Positions 18,582 through 27,789 are shown, numbered from the stretch's first letter. The stretch is 64,000 bases of DNA from Firm-04 sp045617625 (GCA_045617625.1 JAZLJA010000023.1:92494-156493), one strand, 5' to 3'. Program-made: numbers and translations. Notes: a model not told the origin generated them from the sequence alone.

Positions 18582-18676
18582 AAGTTAAAACCTCTCTTTG
18601 TTGAATTCATGGCTGTTCTCAGCAATATCGCCAAAAACCAGGGTCGAAATTCTCCGATATTTTCTAGAATCAGCCT

Positions 18677-18705
18677 TTACAAATTATACTATTTGTTATA
18701 TAATG
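18677..18705 (+). promoter_or_regulatory. Promoter of the XRE regulator and probably the apbE-rnf cluster
   Basis: TTTACA, 17 bp, TATAAT. It is the only convincing promoter seen upstream of the whole 18.8-26.2 kb run. Confidence 0.65.
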
Positions 18706-18778
18706 GAATAGTACGGTCGTTTTGTATAAATCCTCCCAAACCGTAACGAACTACGATAGAATGGAGAATGATGACAAT

Positions 18779-19492
18779 ATGAATTCAGATTTCGCCCGCA
18801 TCATCACCCTGCAACGCAAAGAACGAAAAATCAGTCAGAAAAAAGCGGCTACTGACCTTGGAATCTCGCAGGCACTTCTTTCGCATTACGAAAAAGGGAT
18901 TCGTGAATGCGGACTGGATTTTTTGGTGCGTATTGCAGACTACTATAATGTATCTTGTGACTATCTTCTCGGCAGAACACCCGAACCCGGTGGAAAAACC
19001 CTCACGATGGAGGAAATCCCTGACGATGACGGCAACAATGAAATGCCTTCCAATGAAGCCATTCGGTTTTATCGGAAGATTATCAATAATGCGATCAGTC
19101 TGCTGTTTTCATTTGCACAGCGTGCAAACTCGGTCACACTGATTCGAGAAGTATCATCCTATCTGATGCTGTCTGTTTACAAACTGTTCCGTATCATCTA
19201 TAATGCCTGCCCGCGCAACGACCAAAAACTGTTCCGCATCCCGAAAGTTGTTGCCAATGACAGCGCAAACGGGATTATTTCCCTGAGTGAAGCAAACATC
19301 AAAGCTGCCTCAAGCGGCATAAAGGTCGGAATGAACGACTGCGTTGATGATGCTGAAACACTTTATGTCACAACTGCAACGCTTTCCAAGGATTTTTCTG
19401 AATATGCGTCATCACTGCTGAACCTCATCAAAATCAGTGAGGACAGCATTGAACGTACCCGTGACGAACTGGAATCTCAGCATCGTCCATAA
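18779..19492 (+). CDS. XRE family transcriptional regulator
   Basis: A 237-residue protein. An N-terminal Cro/C1-type helix-turn-helix (about 5-65) shows RKISQKKAATDLGISQALLSH and ends in the usual VSCDYLLGRT. The C-terminal part (about 90-237) is mainly helical and unrecognised. The ATG at 18779 is chosen because GGAG lies 12 bases upstream; an ATG at 18761 has no ribosome site. It lies 15 bases before apbE with no terminator, so it may regulate the Rnf cluster, but I see no operator proving that. Confidence 0.8.
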   Translation: MNSDFARIITLQRKERKISQKKAATDLGISQALLSHYEKGIRECGLDFLVRIADYYNVSCDYLLGRTPEPGGKTLTMEEIPDDDGNNEMPSNEAIRFYRKIINNAISLLFSFAQRANSVTLIREVSSYLMLSVYKLFRIIYNACPRNDQKLFRIPKVVANDSANGIISLSEANIKAASSGIKVGMNDCVDDAETLYVTTATLSKDFSEYASSLLNLIKISEDSIERTRDELESQHRP

Positions 19493-19507
19493 CATTTCTA
19501 TTATACC

Positions 19508-20500
19508 ATGAAATCACAAAAATTAAAAGCCCTTTTTTCACTTTTTTTCGTGTTGATGTTATCTGCGTGTAATTCCGAGGAAAACAGCAAGGCAGATTTT
19601 TTTGCCATGGACACCAGTTTTCACATCCAGACTGTTGGGGAAGGTGCATCCCACGAACTAGCTGAAGCCGCCAAACAATATATTCTGTGTCTCTCGGATA
19701 TGCTTGACTGCCATAATTCCGATAGTTCGATATCACAATTAAACAGTAAAAAAGCCATAACCAACCCACCTGCTGATGTAACAGATATCCTGAAACAAAC
19801 ATTGTTGTTGGAGAATATATATGGAAATGCGGTACAGCTTTCCTGTTATCCGCTTACTTCCTTGTGGGACATCACCGGAAACAACCCGAACATTCCTTCT
19901 TCCTCGGATATCAGCATGGCATTGGAAAGCATAAACGACAACAGAATTACGATTCTTAATAATGAAATTCAAATTGATCAAAACATGGCTTTGGATTTCG
20001 GGGCAGTTGCAAAAGGATATGCACTCGACCGTGTTGCAGATATTTTCGATGCATATGAATTGGAATGCGGCATTGTGGATGCAGTTTCATCAGTCCTGAT
20101 CTACGGTAGAAAAGTGGACTGCACAGATTTCAATGTTGGCATCAGCAGCCCATTTGGAGATGGATTACTTGGTGAGATCCGAATTCGTAATGATGCACCG
20201 GATGGGAAACTGTTTCTCAGCACCTCCGGTGATGCAGAGCGCTATACCGAAATCAACGGTGTACGATATGGTCACATTTTTGATCTTGCAACCGGATACC
20301 CTGCGAAAACCGATTTATGTTCTGTCACGGTCATTTCCTCGAATGGCATTCTCTCCGATTTTCTCTCAACATTGATTTTCATTCGCGGTTCACAGAACAT
20401 TCAGGAATATCTGGAAGCAACTGATTTCATGGTTTTGGCAGTCGCGCAGGATGGAAGCATTTATCAGTCAGAAGCACTTCATTTTGAGGCATACACATGA
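19508..20500 (+). CDS. apbE: FAD:protein FMN transferase ApbE (lipoprotein)
   Basis: Attaches FMN covalently to threonine in (S/T)GAT motifs of Rnf/Nqr subunits. The protein is 330 residues with an N-terminal lipoprotein signal (lipobox LSAC), so it acts outside the membrane. ApbE signatures: MDTSFH, DFGAVAKGYALDR, and TSGDAERY followed by GHIFDLATGYP. Its targets are encoded immediately downstream (rnfG and rnfD). No clear ribosome site precedes the ATG, so translation may depend on reading through from the XRE gene 15 bases upstream. The end overlaps the next gene by four bases. Confidence 0.92.
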   Translation: MKSQKLKALFSLFFVLMLSACNSEENSKADFFAMDTSFHIQTVGEGASHELAEAAKQYILCLSDMLDCHNSDSSISQLNSKKAITNPPADVTDILKQTLLLENIYGNAVQLSCYPLTSLWDITGNNPNIPSSSDISMALESINDNRITILNNEIQIDQNMALDFGAVAKGYALDRVADIFDAYELECGIVDAVSSVLIYGRKVDCTDFNVGISSPFGDGLLGEIRIRNDAPDGKLFLSTSGDAERYTEINGVRYGHIFDLATGYPAKTDLCSVTVISSNGILSDFLSTLIFIRGSQNIQEYLEATDFMVLAVAQDGSIYQSEALHFEAYT

Positions 20501-20865
20501 AAGAACTTCGATTTGCCAGAAAAAGCGATTTCCTCATCATTTTTATTTTGGTTTGTCTTTCCCTGCTGATTTACTTGCTGCCATTTCGGAATTCTGCCTG
20601 CTTGGCACAGATTTCCGTTGACCATCAGATTCTCGCAACCATTTCACTTAACGATGAAAGGGCACGATTTTCTATAGCAGGCGCAGACGGATTTCTATTT
20701 ACGGTTGCCGATGGTGCTATTTCCATTGATTCTGCACCGTGTCAGAATCAAATTTGTGTAAACACAAAAAGAATCAGTGCGGTCGGACAAAAAATCATCT
20801 GCCTGCCCGAAAAACTAATCGTATCCGTCATCAGCGATAATTCTGCACTTGATGTTGTCCTTTGA
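20497..20865 (+). CDS. NusG domain II-containing protein (Rnf-associated)
   Basis: A 122-residue protein with one N-terminal transmembrane helix (about 11-27) and an extracytoplasmic NusG domain II-like barrel. The conserved IDSAPCQNQICVNT segment and the later ICLPEKL are the hallmarks of this family, which regularly sits beside apbE, Gx transporter and rnf genes in Clostridia. A role in Rnf assembly or maturation is inferred from context. Confidence 0.85.
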   Translation: MKELRFARKSDFLIIFILVCLSLLIYLLPFRNSACLAQISVDHQILATISLNDERARFSIAGADGFLFTVADGAISIDSAPCQNQICVNTKRISAVGQKIICLPEKLIVSVISDNSALDVVL

Positions 20866-20883
20866 GAAGAAAGGATATGATTC

Positions 20884-21393
20884 ATGAACATCAGACGTCT
20901 TGCACTTGACAGCATACTCCTCGGCCTCGCAGCTGCATTCTCTTTTCTCGAATCATTGATTCCCGCGCCCGCCGGAATGCGGCTTGGACTTTCTTCCATT
21001 CTGGTCATGTATGCTATACTGTTTCTGACTCCCGCTGATGCAGCCGCCTTGGTATTGCTTAAATCTGTTTTTGTACTATTCACCCGTGGAATTTCAGCCG
21101 GCATTCTATCTTTCAGCGGTGGCTTTCTCTCCTTTCTTGGAATGTATCTTCTCTTTCAAATCGGTGCTAGTCTGCTGCTGACCAGTGCAATAGGCGGTCT
21201 GCTTCATAATCTCGGACAAATACTCGCCGCCATGTTTCTGCTTGATACACCCGCTGTCTTCTCCTATTTTCCATTCATTGCTTTCTGCGGTTTATTTGCA
21301 GGAATGATATCCGCCTGCATTTTTCGATTTCTCATCCCATATCTTGTAAAATATGAAAATAGAACTCAAATATATCATCTGAAAGGCTTTTGA
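20884..21393 (+). CDS. Gx transporter family membrane protein
   Basis: A 169-residue polytopic membrane protein with about five hydrophobic segments, similar to the Gx transporter family (sometimes annotated as heptaprenyl diphosphate synthase component I-like). Typical features are the PAPAGMRLGLSSILVMYAI stretch near the N-terminus and the GGFLSFLGMY motif. Its substrate is unproven; position between the NusG-II gene and rnfC suggests a role in cofactor or precursor supply for Rnf. A GAAAGGA ribosome site precedes the ATG. Confidence 0.82.
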   Translation: MNIRRLALDSILLGLAAAFSFLESLIPAPAGMRLGLSSILVMYAILFLTPADAAALVLLKSVFVLFTRGISAGILSFSGGFLSFLGMYLLFQIGASLLLTSAIGGLLHNLGQILAAMFLLDTPAVFSYFPFIAFCGLFAGMISACIFRFLIPYLVKYENRTQIYHLKGF

Positions 21394-21395
21394 CA

Positions 21396-22694
21396 ATGAA
21401 ACGATTAAACGGCATTTTGCTATCCCATCGAAAAAATACGGAAGACAAACTGACAGAAATTCTTCCGATTCCGGAGGAAGTGCACCTTCCAATGCAAATG
21501 CACATGGGAAATCCATGTATTCCAACTGTTTCTGTCAATGATTCTGTATTGGTCGGTCAGGAAATCGGTACCCCTCAAGACGACTTTGGTGTCCCGATTC
21601 ACGCAAGCGTTTCGGGCATTGTACAATCCATTGAGGATTACATTGCGCCAAACGGAACAGTGTGCCCTTGTGTGGTAATCAACTCCGATGGGCAACAGAC
21701 ATTTTCTGATAAACTTGCCCCTCCTGTTCTTCGCACTCAGGAAGATCTGGCTGCAGCAGCGAGAAATTCCGGATGCGTTGGGCTTGGCGGTGCTGGATTT
21801 CCAACACATATTAAACTTTTGACAAAGCAAAAAATTGATACTTTAGTCATCAACGCAGCTGAATGCGAGCCGTTTATCACCTCAGACTGCCGCCAAATCC
21901 TAGAGTTTCCCGAAGATGTTCTTGGCGGCATTAAGCTTGTGATGAAACTTCTGAAAATCAAGGAATGCCAAATCGGAATTGAGGACAATAAACCTGCAGC
22001 AATTCAGATTCTGCATGAACTCTGCGCGGAGGAGAAGCATATACATGTGCGCCCCTTGCCGCCGCAATATCCGCAGGGTGCTGAAAAAATCATTGTATTC
22101 CATACAACAGGACGAATCGTTCCTGAGAATCGTCTCACAGCAGATGTCGGTGTTCTTGTTTTGAATGTCAGCACCTGTGCTTTTCTGTATCAATACAGTC
22201 AAAACGGCATTCCTCTGATTCAGCGCCGTGTTACTTTGGACGGCGACGCTTTGGAACGTCCGTGTAATGTTATGGCTCCGATTGGAACATCCATCCGAAC
22301 GCTGCTTGATTTTGCAGGCTGCGATTATAAGAAGCTTCAGCACTTGATTTCCGGAGGACCGATGATGGGCACTTCTTTACTTTCACCTGATCTGCCGCTC
22401 TGCAAACCTTATAATGCGCTGCTTGCGATGACCAAAACACAAAACAAAACGCCGTCAGCGTGCATCAGATGCGGAAAATGTATGCGTGCTTGTCCGATGA
22501 ATCTGATGCCGATGGAACTTGAACGTGCATATAAAATGAATGACACGAAAATGCTTGAAAAATATCATCTTTCTCTTTGCATGAACTGTGGCTGCTGTTC
22601 ATACGTCTGTCCCGCACACCGTCCGCTTGCCGAAACCAATCTGTTGGCAAAACAAATGCATCAAGCATCAAAGAACGGAGGACAGAACGTATGA
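21396..22694 (+). CDS. rnfC: Rnf complex subunit RnfC
   Basis: Peripheral NADH-binding subunit of the ferredoxin:NAD+ oxidoreductase ion pump, 432 residues. The flavin/NADH region shows CVGLGGAGFPTHIKL and INAAECEPF. Two 4Fe-4S motifs lie near the C-terminus (CIRCGKCMRACPMN and CMNCGCCSYVCPAH). I chose the ATG at 21396, 9 bases after GAAAGG, over an in-frame TTG at 21390 that overlaps the previous stop. It overlaps rnfD by four bases. Confidence 0.95.
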   Translation: MKRLNGILLSHRKNTEDKLTEILPIPEEVHLPMQMHMGNPCIPTVSVNDSVLVGQEIGTPQDDFGVPIHASVSGIVQSIEDYIAPNGTVCPCVVINSDGQQTFSDKLAPPVLRTQEDLAAAARNSGCVGLGGAGFPTHIKLLTKQKIDTLVINAAECEPFITSDCRQILEFPEDVLGGIKLVMKLLKIKECQIGIEDNKPAAIQILHELCAEEKHIHVRPLPPQYPQGAEKIIVFHTTGRIVPENRLTADVGVLVLNVSTCAFLYQYSQNGIPLIQRRVTLDGDALERPCNVMAPIGTSIRTLLDFAGCDYKKLQHLISGGPMMGTSLLSPDLPLCKPYNALLAMTKTQNKTPSACIRCGKCMRACPMNLMPMELERAYKMNDTKMLEKYHLSLCMNCGCCSYVCPAHRPLAETNLLAKQMHQASKNGGQNV

Positions 22695-23617
22695 GAAAAC
22701 TGCATATAGCCCCAACACCGCATGAATCCTCACGCGGTTCCGTCACACATATTATGTTTTGTGTGATTTTGGCTTTGCTTCCATCCGCTATTGCAGGCTG
22801 CTTGACGTTCGGCGCACGCGCAGCTATTGTACTTGCAGTCTGTGTAGGTTCATCTATGATTTTTGAAGCACTGTGCCGACTGCTCATGCGTCGAAAACAA
22901 ACCGTTCAGGATTTAAGTGCAGCAGTGACCGGTCTGCTGCTCGGTATGAATCTTCCCGTTGACATTCCATACTGGCAGGCTGTGGTTGGTTCGTTTGCAG
23001 CCATTGTTGTCACCAAGCAGATTTTCGGCGGTTTAGGTCAAAATTTTGCAAATCCTGCAATTGTCGGAAGAATCGTTTTATTGATTTCATTTCAGGAGAC
23101 CATGACAGCATATCGGATTCCGCATACAGATATTATTACATCTGCCACACCGCTGGTAACGAAAGATGCATCCTATCTCACACTATTATTCGGTAATCAT
23201 GCAGGATGTATCGGTGAAACCTGTGCCGTCGGCTTACTGCTTGGTGGGATATATCTTTGGCTGCGACGTATCATTTCAGCTGCTGCTCCAGTTGGTTTTA
23301 TCGGTGTTTTTGCGCTCTGCACATGGCTTGCAGGCAATGACCCGATTTCACAGATCCTATCAGGCGGATTGCTTTTAGGAGCCATATTTATGGCAACCGA
23401 CTATGCAACGACACCTCTGACAAAACAAGGAAAACTCCTGTTTGGAATCGGGTGCGGACTGCTTACATTCTTCATCCGAGAATTCGGAGGTTATCCTGAA
23501 GGCGTCTCATTCTCTATTCTGCTCATGAATTTGCTCACACCGTTTCTTGATAAAATGACAAAAACGCACCCGTTCGGTGCAGTTCGGCAACACAAGGAGG
23601 ATAAGCCTTATGCCTGA
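22691..23617 (+). CDS. rnfD: Rnf complex subunit RnfD
   Basis: Integral membrane subunit that carries a covalent FMN, 308 residues. RnfD features include DLSAAVTGLLLGMNLP, QNFANPAIVGR, GETCAVGLLLGG and FMATDYATTPLT. The expected flavinylation motif (S/T)GAT is represented by TSAT at about residues 150-153 (ITSATPL), so the acceptor Thr153 is present but the conserved Gly is Ser. GGAGGACAGAACGT precedes the ATG at 22691; the longer reading from 22577 lies inside rnfC. Confidence 0.95.
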   Translation: MRKLHIAPTPHESSRGSVTHIMFCVILALLPSAIAGCLTFGARAAIVLAVCVGSSMIFEALCRLLMRRKQTVQDLSAAVTGLLLGMNLPVDIPYWQAVVGSFAAIVVTKQIFGGLGQNFANPAIVGRIVLLISFQETMTAYRIPHTDIITSATPLVTKDASYLTLLFGNHAGCIGETCAVGLLLGGIYLWLRRIISAAAPVGFIGVFALCTWLAGNDPISQILSGGLLLGAIFMATDYATTPLTKQGKLLFGIGCGLLTFFIREFGGYPEGVSFSILLMNLLTPFLDKMTKTHPFGAVRQHKEDKPYA

Positions 23618-24128
23618 TGCCATCAAAGCACCGTTGATCTTAACACTGATCTGCGCTGGGGTTTGCGGAACCCTCGCGTGGGGCAATGAAATGACAAAAG
23701 AGAAAATCAATGCCGCAGAGAATGCTGCTCTTCAGGAAACACTCATATCCGAATTTGGAAACGGAACATATTCTGTTCTGCCAAACAATTTCGACGGAAT
23801 ACAGCAAATTATCACGGATGATAACGGTCGCCTGTTTTTTGACGTAATTTCTTCCGGATATATCAAGAATGGTCAACGACTTCTGATCGGGCTCGATTCC
23901 CAAGGCGAAATATGCGGGATTTCCGTTGTATCAATTGCCGATTCACCGACACAGGCAAAAAAAGTGCAAGAATCCGCATTTCTCTCACAATTTATCGGCA
24001 AGGATGAACCCAACACAGAGTTTGACGCAATTTCAGGTGCTACTAAATCTTCACAAGGGATACACGCTGCTGTAACGCTTGTGCTCGATACATATCAGCA
24101 AAACAAGGAGGCATTGACCAATGACTAA
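23610..24128 (+). CDS. rnfG: Rnf complex subunit RnfG
   Basis: Single-pass membrane subunit with an extracytoplasmic FMN-binding domain, 172 residues. An N-terminal transmembrane segment (about 7-24) is followed by the FMN domain ending in DAISGATKSSQG, where Thr145 is the predicted ApbE flavinylation site. The start at 23610 follows AGGAGGATAAGCCTT. It overlaps rnfD and rnfE by 8 bases each. Confidence 0.95.
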   Translation: MPDAIKAPLILTLICAGVCGTLAWGNEMTKEKINAAENAALQETLISEFGNGTYSVLPNNFDGIQQIITDDNGRLFFDVISSGYIKNGQRLLIGLDSQGEICGISVVSIADSPTQAKKVQESAFLSQFIGKDEPNTEFDAISGATKSSQGIHAAVTLVLDTYQQNKEALTND

Positions 24129-24804
24129 GCCCACAGAATCCAAGATATCCTGTTGGAAGGAATTCTCCAAAGGCATGATTCGTGAGAACCCGAACCTGAT
24201 TGGGCTGCTTGGTATGTGCCCGACTCTCGCAACCACACAGGAAGCCAAAAACGCGATCGGAATGGGACTAGCAACCACATTTGTCTTGATTGGTTCCAAT
24301 TTTGTGATCTCACTACTGAAGAATCTCATCCCGAAATCTGTGAAGCTTCCGTCATATATTGTCATCATTGCGGGATTTGTCACACTCATTCAATTTTTTC
24401 TTCACGGATATTTTCCGGCTCTTTATACCGCACTGGGTACATTTCTGTCACTCATCACAGTAAACTGCATCATTTTGGGCAGAGCAGAGCTATTCGCAAG
24501 CAAAAACTCGGTATGGCGATCGGTACTGGATGGAGCAGGTATGGGGCTTGGCTTTACATTATCTTTGTTTCTCGTCGGCTCACTGCGCGAAATTATTGGA
24601 AGCGGAACATGGTTTGGCATTCCCTTAATTGAAAAATACAGCATTTCTGTGCTGACACTCGCTCCCGGTGGTTTCTTCGCACTTGGATGTATTATCGCTG
24701 TCGTGTCAAAAATTGCACACAAAAAGCCACCGCGTACAGTTGGATGTCAAGGCTGCCCGATGCGTGACACTTGTGCCCAATCGACAGGAGGCTGTTCAAA
24801 ATGA
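24121..24804 (+). CDS. rnfE: Rnf complex subunit RnfE
   Basis: Polytopic membrane subunit of the Rnf core, 227 residues, related to RnfA and NqrD. Typical segments: ENPNLIGLLGMCPTLATT, NCIILGRAELFAS and GSGTWFG. A cysteine-rich C-terminal tail (CQGCPMRDTC) follows the last helix. AAGGAGGCATTGACCA precedes the ATG. Confidence 0.95.
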   Translation: MTKPTESKISCWKEFSKGMIRENPNLIGLLGMCPTLATTQEAKNAIGMGLATTFVLIGSNFVISLLKNLIPKSVKLPSYIVIIAGFVTLIQFFLHGYFPALYTALGTFLSLITVNCIILGRAELFASKNSVWRSVLDGAGMGLGFTLSLFLVGSLREIIGSGTWFGIPLIEKYSISVLTLAPGGFFALGCIIAVVSKIAHKKPPRTVGCQGCPMRDTCAQSTGGCSK

Positions 24805-25394
24805 GTGTATTTGCAATCGTACTTTCTGCCATTCTCACGGATAATTTCGTTCTTTCCAAATTCATGGGCTGTTGCCCATTTTTAGGAGTATCGAAGAAAA
24901 TAGGCTCCAGCGTTGGTATGGGATTTGCCGTGATTTTTGTCATGCTCTGTTCCACAGCTATCACCTATCCGATTTATATGCTTGTGCTTGCACCGCGCGG
25001 ATTGGAATATCTCCAAACAATGGCTTTTATTTTGATTATCGCGGTCTTTGTACAGCTTGTCGAGATTATCCTAAAGCGCACCATTCCACCGCTATATCGT
25101 TCACTTGGTGTATATCTCCCGCTCATTACCACGAATTGTGCTGTGCTTGGTGTAACATTGCTTAATGTCGACTTATTTGCAGATTCACCGTCATTCGTTG
25201 ATGGCTATCTCAAATCACTGCTCTACGCCGGCTGTGCGGGCATCGGCTTTATGCTTGCGCTTTTGATATTTTCAGGAGTTCGCAACCGCATGGAGAGTGC
25301 AGATATACCTGAATTTTTCAAAGGTATTCCTGCAACACTGATTGCAGCGTCAATTGTATCCTTAAGTTTTCTGGCATTTTCAGGGATGTCCTAA
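24801..25394 (+). CDS. rnfA: Rnf complex subunit RnfA
   Basis: Core membrane subunit, 197 residues, with six predicted helices and the inverted-repeat fold shared with RnfE. Signatures: ILTDNFVLSKFMGCCPFLGVSKK and ITTNCAVLGVTLLN; the conserved Cys residues coordinate the intramembrane iron-sulfur centre in this family. The start overlaps the rnfE stop (ATGA) and follows GGAGGCTGTTCAAA. Confidence 0.95.
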   Translation: MSVFAIVLSAILTDNFVLSKFMGCCPFLGVSKKIGSSVGMGFAVIFVMLCSTAITYPIYMLVLAPRGLEYLQTMAFILIIAVFVQLVEIILKRTIPPLYRSLGVYLPLITTNCAVLGVTLLNVDLFADSPSFVDGYLKSLLYAGCAGIGFMLALLIFSGVRNRMESADIPEFFKGIPATLIAASIVSLSFLAFSGMS

Positions 25395-25409
25395 GCTGGG
25401 GGTGTGCAT

Positions 25410-26213
25410 ATGTTTGAAGAATACCTATTTCCAATTCTGCTGTTTGCAGGCATTGGTTTCGGCTCAGCAATTCTGCTCACGATTTTCAGCAATCTGTTTT
25501 CCATCAAAACAGATTCCCGCATCGCTGATATCGACGAAAAGCTTCCACAAGCAAACTGCGGCGCCTGCGGATATGCAGGCTGTGAAGACTATGCGAAAGC
25601 TATTATCGAACAAGGAGCAGAAACGAATCTTTGCAAGGTCGGCGGCGAGAAGACTGCTGCTGTTATCGCACAGATTATGGGCAAACCGGCACCTGCATTT
25701 CATCACGAAATCGCAGTTGTGCATTGTCACGGAACATGCGACAAAGCACCCCGAAAATTCAAATTTGACGGAATTCAGACCTGCGCATCGGCAAAACGCT
25801 ATTTCGGAGGCACGAATGCCTGTATATACGGATGTATCGGGCTTGGAGATTGTCAAAATGTCTGTCAATACGATGCAATACGCATCATTGACGGCATTGC
25901 AAACATTCAACCCGGAATGTGCCGTGCTTGTGGTGCCTGCGCAGCAGTATGCCCCAATCATCTAATTTCCCTGCGCCCGACAGCAAAGCACTTTGACATT
26001 CGCTGCTCTTCTCAGGACACTCCCAAAAATACAAAAACAGCTTGTGAGGTCGGTTGCCTCAGTTGCCGCCTTTGTGAGAAAAAATGTGAAAATGATGCAA
26101 TTCATATTGAAAACCAGCATGCTGTCATAGATTACAGCAAATGTACCAACTGTGGTATCTGCGCAACTGTATGCCCCACACACGCAATTTGCAACTGTGA
26201 GGTCACGGACTAA
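25410..26213 (+). CDS. rnfB: Rnf complex subunit RnfB
   Basis: Ferredoxin-accepting subunit, 267 residues. An N-terminal membrane anchor (about 7-28) is followed by the Cys cluster CGACGYAGCEDYA and several ferredoxin-like Cys motifs (CIGLGDCQNVC, CRACGACAAVC, CLSCRLCEKKC, CTNCGICATVC). ATG 25410 is preferred because GGGGGTG lies just upstream; a GTG at 25404 is possible. Gene order rnfCDGEAB is the clostridial one. No clear terminator follows. Confidence 0.95.
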   Translation: MFEEYLFPILLFAGIGFGSAILLTIFSNLFSIKTDSRIADIDEKLPQANCGACGYAGCEDYAKAIIEQGAETNLCKVGGEKTAAVIAQIMGKPAPAFHHEIAVVHCHGTCDKAPRKFKFDGIQTCASAKRYFGGTNACIYGCIGLGDCQNVCQYDAIRIIDGIANIQPGMCRACGACAAVCPNHLISLRPTAKHFDIRCSSQDTPKNTKTACEVGCLSCRLCEKKCENDAIHIENQHAVIDYSKCTNCGICATVCPTHAICNCEVTD

Positions 26214-26257
26214 GAATATACAAATCTACTAATTTGTTCTAATTTGCAATTTAGCAC

Positions 26258-26286
26258 TTGACATTGATCAAACAATATGCTATACT
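26258..26286 (+). promoter_or_regulatory. Promoter of the RHH-fusion gene
   Basis: TTGACA, 17 bp, TATACT. Consensus-like and probably strong. Confidence 0.8.
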
Positions 26287-26333
26287 AAATGCAGTATCCC
26301 GAATTTATCCGCTTGAATGGAAAGGAGCACGTT

Positions 26334-26945
26334 ATGCCTACGATTTCTTTTGAGATTGACGAATCCCTCGCTGCAAAATTTGACATGGCGCTTATGCTGA
26401 CGGGAAAAACTGCTGATGATGTCCTCGGTGATCAAGTTCGCCGCTTTGTCGCACAGACATTTGAATCCGCCGCAAACAGTCTGAAGGATGCAAATGATAC
26501 TCCCTCCGCGTCGAACACACAGCCGCAGCGGCGAACAGCAAGACGAGTTGCACCTCCCAAAAATGTTCAACCCTATCGCGAAGTCACTGACGATAACACC
26601 GATTCACAATCTGAAGTTTTCGGCGAATGGGGCAAAGCAATCGGACGGATCCCGCGTTGGGCAAAGAATCCGCAGCAGTATAATCACAAGATTTTACGTG
26701 CTTTTTTTGAATTGCAAAAGGAACTCGGTATCGGTCATGTCACAATTGATGCCCTGCGTCAACGTTGTTCTGATCCAACCGTGCATCCTCGGACTTATGT
26801 CCCGCATTTCGACAATAATTACACACAAATGAAATTTGACAACGGTAATTCACACGGAAAAGTATTTGAGGAAAAAGATGGTATCATCACGCTATGGGAT
26901 CGTATCAGTGATACTTTGATGCGATATCGCGATTATTTCACCTGA
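26334..26945 (+). CDS. RHH/RelB-like N-terminus fused to an unknown C-terminal domain
   Basis: A 203-residue protein. Residues 1-45 resemble the ribbon-helix-helix DNA-binding segment of RelB/DinJ antitoxins (TISFEIDESLAAKFD, then KTADDVLGDQVRRFV). Residues 60-100 are a low-complexity linker. Residues 105-203 form an unrecognised conserved-looking domain (WGKAIGRIPRWAKNPQQYN; RTYVPHFDNNY; GIITLWDRI). No toxin gene accompanies it, so it is not a plain antitoxin. A DNA-binding regulator is the best inference. AAAGGAGCACGTT precedes the ATG at 26334. A lipoprotein gene follows 19 bases later. Confidence 0.6.
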   Translation: MPTISFEIDESLAAKFDMALMLTGKTADDVLGDQVRRFVAQTFESAANSLKDANDTPSASNTQPQRRTARRVAPPKNVQPYREVTDDNTDSQSEVFGEWGKAIGRIPRWAKNPQQYNHKILRAFFELQKELGIGHVTIDALRQRCSDPTVHPRTYVPHFDNNYTQMKFDNGNSHGKVFEEKDGIITLWDRISDTLMRYRDYFT

Positions 26946-26964
26946 TGATTTAACGGAGGGCTAT

Positions 26965-27789
26965 ATGAAAAGCCGTTTTGCATTATGTTTCCTATTGACT
27001 GCCGCAATTTCGCTCGAAACAGGCTGTCATGATAGTTCACTTCAAGATTCCGAAGTGTCATCGCAAACAGAAACTATCAACACGGAAACAGAAGTACTCA
27101 ATACCGCCTTAAAGCCGACTTTAACATCAAATACAAAGCCTGCAACGCTCCCGACAGAAACAGAAACCACGATGCAACTCGAAACTACAACAGCATCTAC
27201 TACTACTATAACATCAACATCTGCTGAAGACACAACGATCCTCCTGAATGAGGCTGAAATTCACGCCGATGACCCCTATCCGGATTATTTCAACTATCGT
27301 TTTTCGGAGGATTCCATATCGGTGAGACTTTCCGGAGGAAGCTATCAACTGCTGCACTGTGATTTATCTGAAAGCATCGATTATGACCTTGATACTGCGT
27401 ATCTTTTGGAAGACTGTAATTTTGATTCACACTCAGATTTACTTGTCCCGACAAAAATTGGTGAAAACAACGTGACTTATGCGATTTTCCTTTGGAATCA
27501 GGAGACAAAGCATTTTTCGGATAACTGTATTCTTTTCGTCAACCCGAAAATAAATGTTGACAAGAAGCTACTCATCTCTGAAAAAAATGTATCCCCCACT
27601 CAAAAATCCTTAGAACTCTATGAATGGGAGAATGATTTACTCTGCATTGTCTATCGCTACGAAGCAGACTTTGATAAACTAACCCTTTCAAAATCTGATA
27701 TGAAAGATGAAGCCACCATGTTTTCACCTGAATGTATTTCATATAACAGCAAGGAAGAACTTGACAGTGCTTTGCAAAATCTGCAATAA
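26965..27789 (+). CDS. Putative lipoprotein with Thr-rich linker
   Basis: A 274-residue protein with a short signal sequence and a possible lipobox (ETGC), then a Ser/Thr/Glu-rich stretch of about 70 residues, and a folded C-terminal domain (about 95-274) I do not recognise. That domain contains LEDCNFDSHSDLLVP, faintly like FG-GAP/VCBS calcium loops. GGAGGGCTAT precedes the ATG. It is transcribed with the RHH-fusion gene and followed by a strong terminator. Cell-surface location is inferred; function unknown. Confidence 0.65.
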   Translation: MKSRFALCFLLTAAISLETGCHDSSLQDSEVSSQTETINTETEVLNTALKPTLTSNTKPATLPTETETTMQLETTTASTTTITSTSAEDTTILLNEAEIHADDPYPDYFNYRFSEDSISVRLSGGSYQLLHCDLSESIDYDLDTAYLLEDCNFDSHSDLLVPTKIGENNVTYAIFLWNQETKHFSDNCILFVNPKINVDKKLLISEKNVSPTQKSLELYEWENDLLCIVYRYEADFDKLTLSKSDMKDEATMFSPECISYNSKEELDSALQNLQ

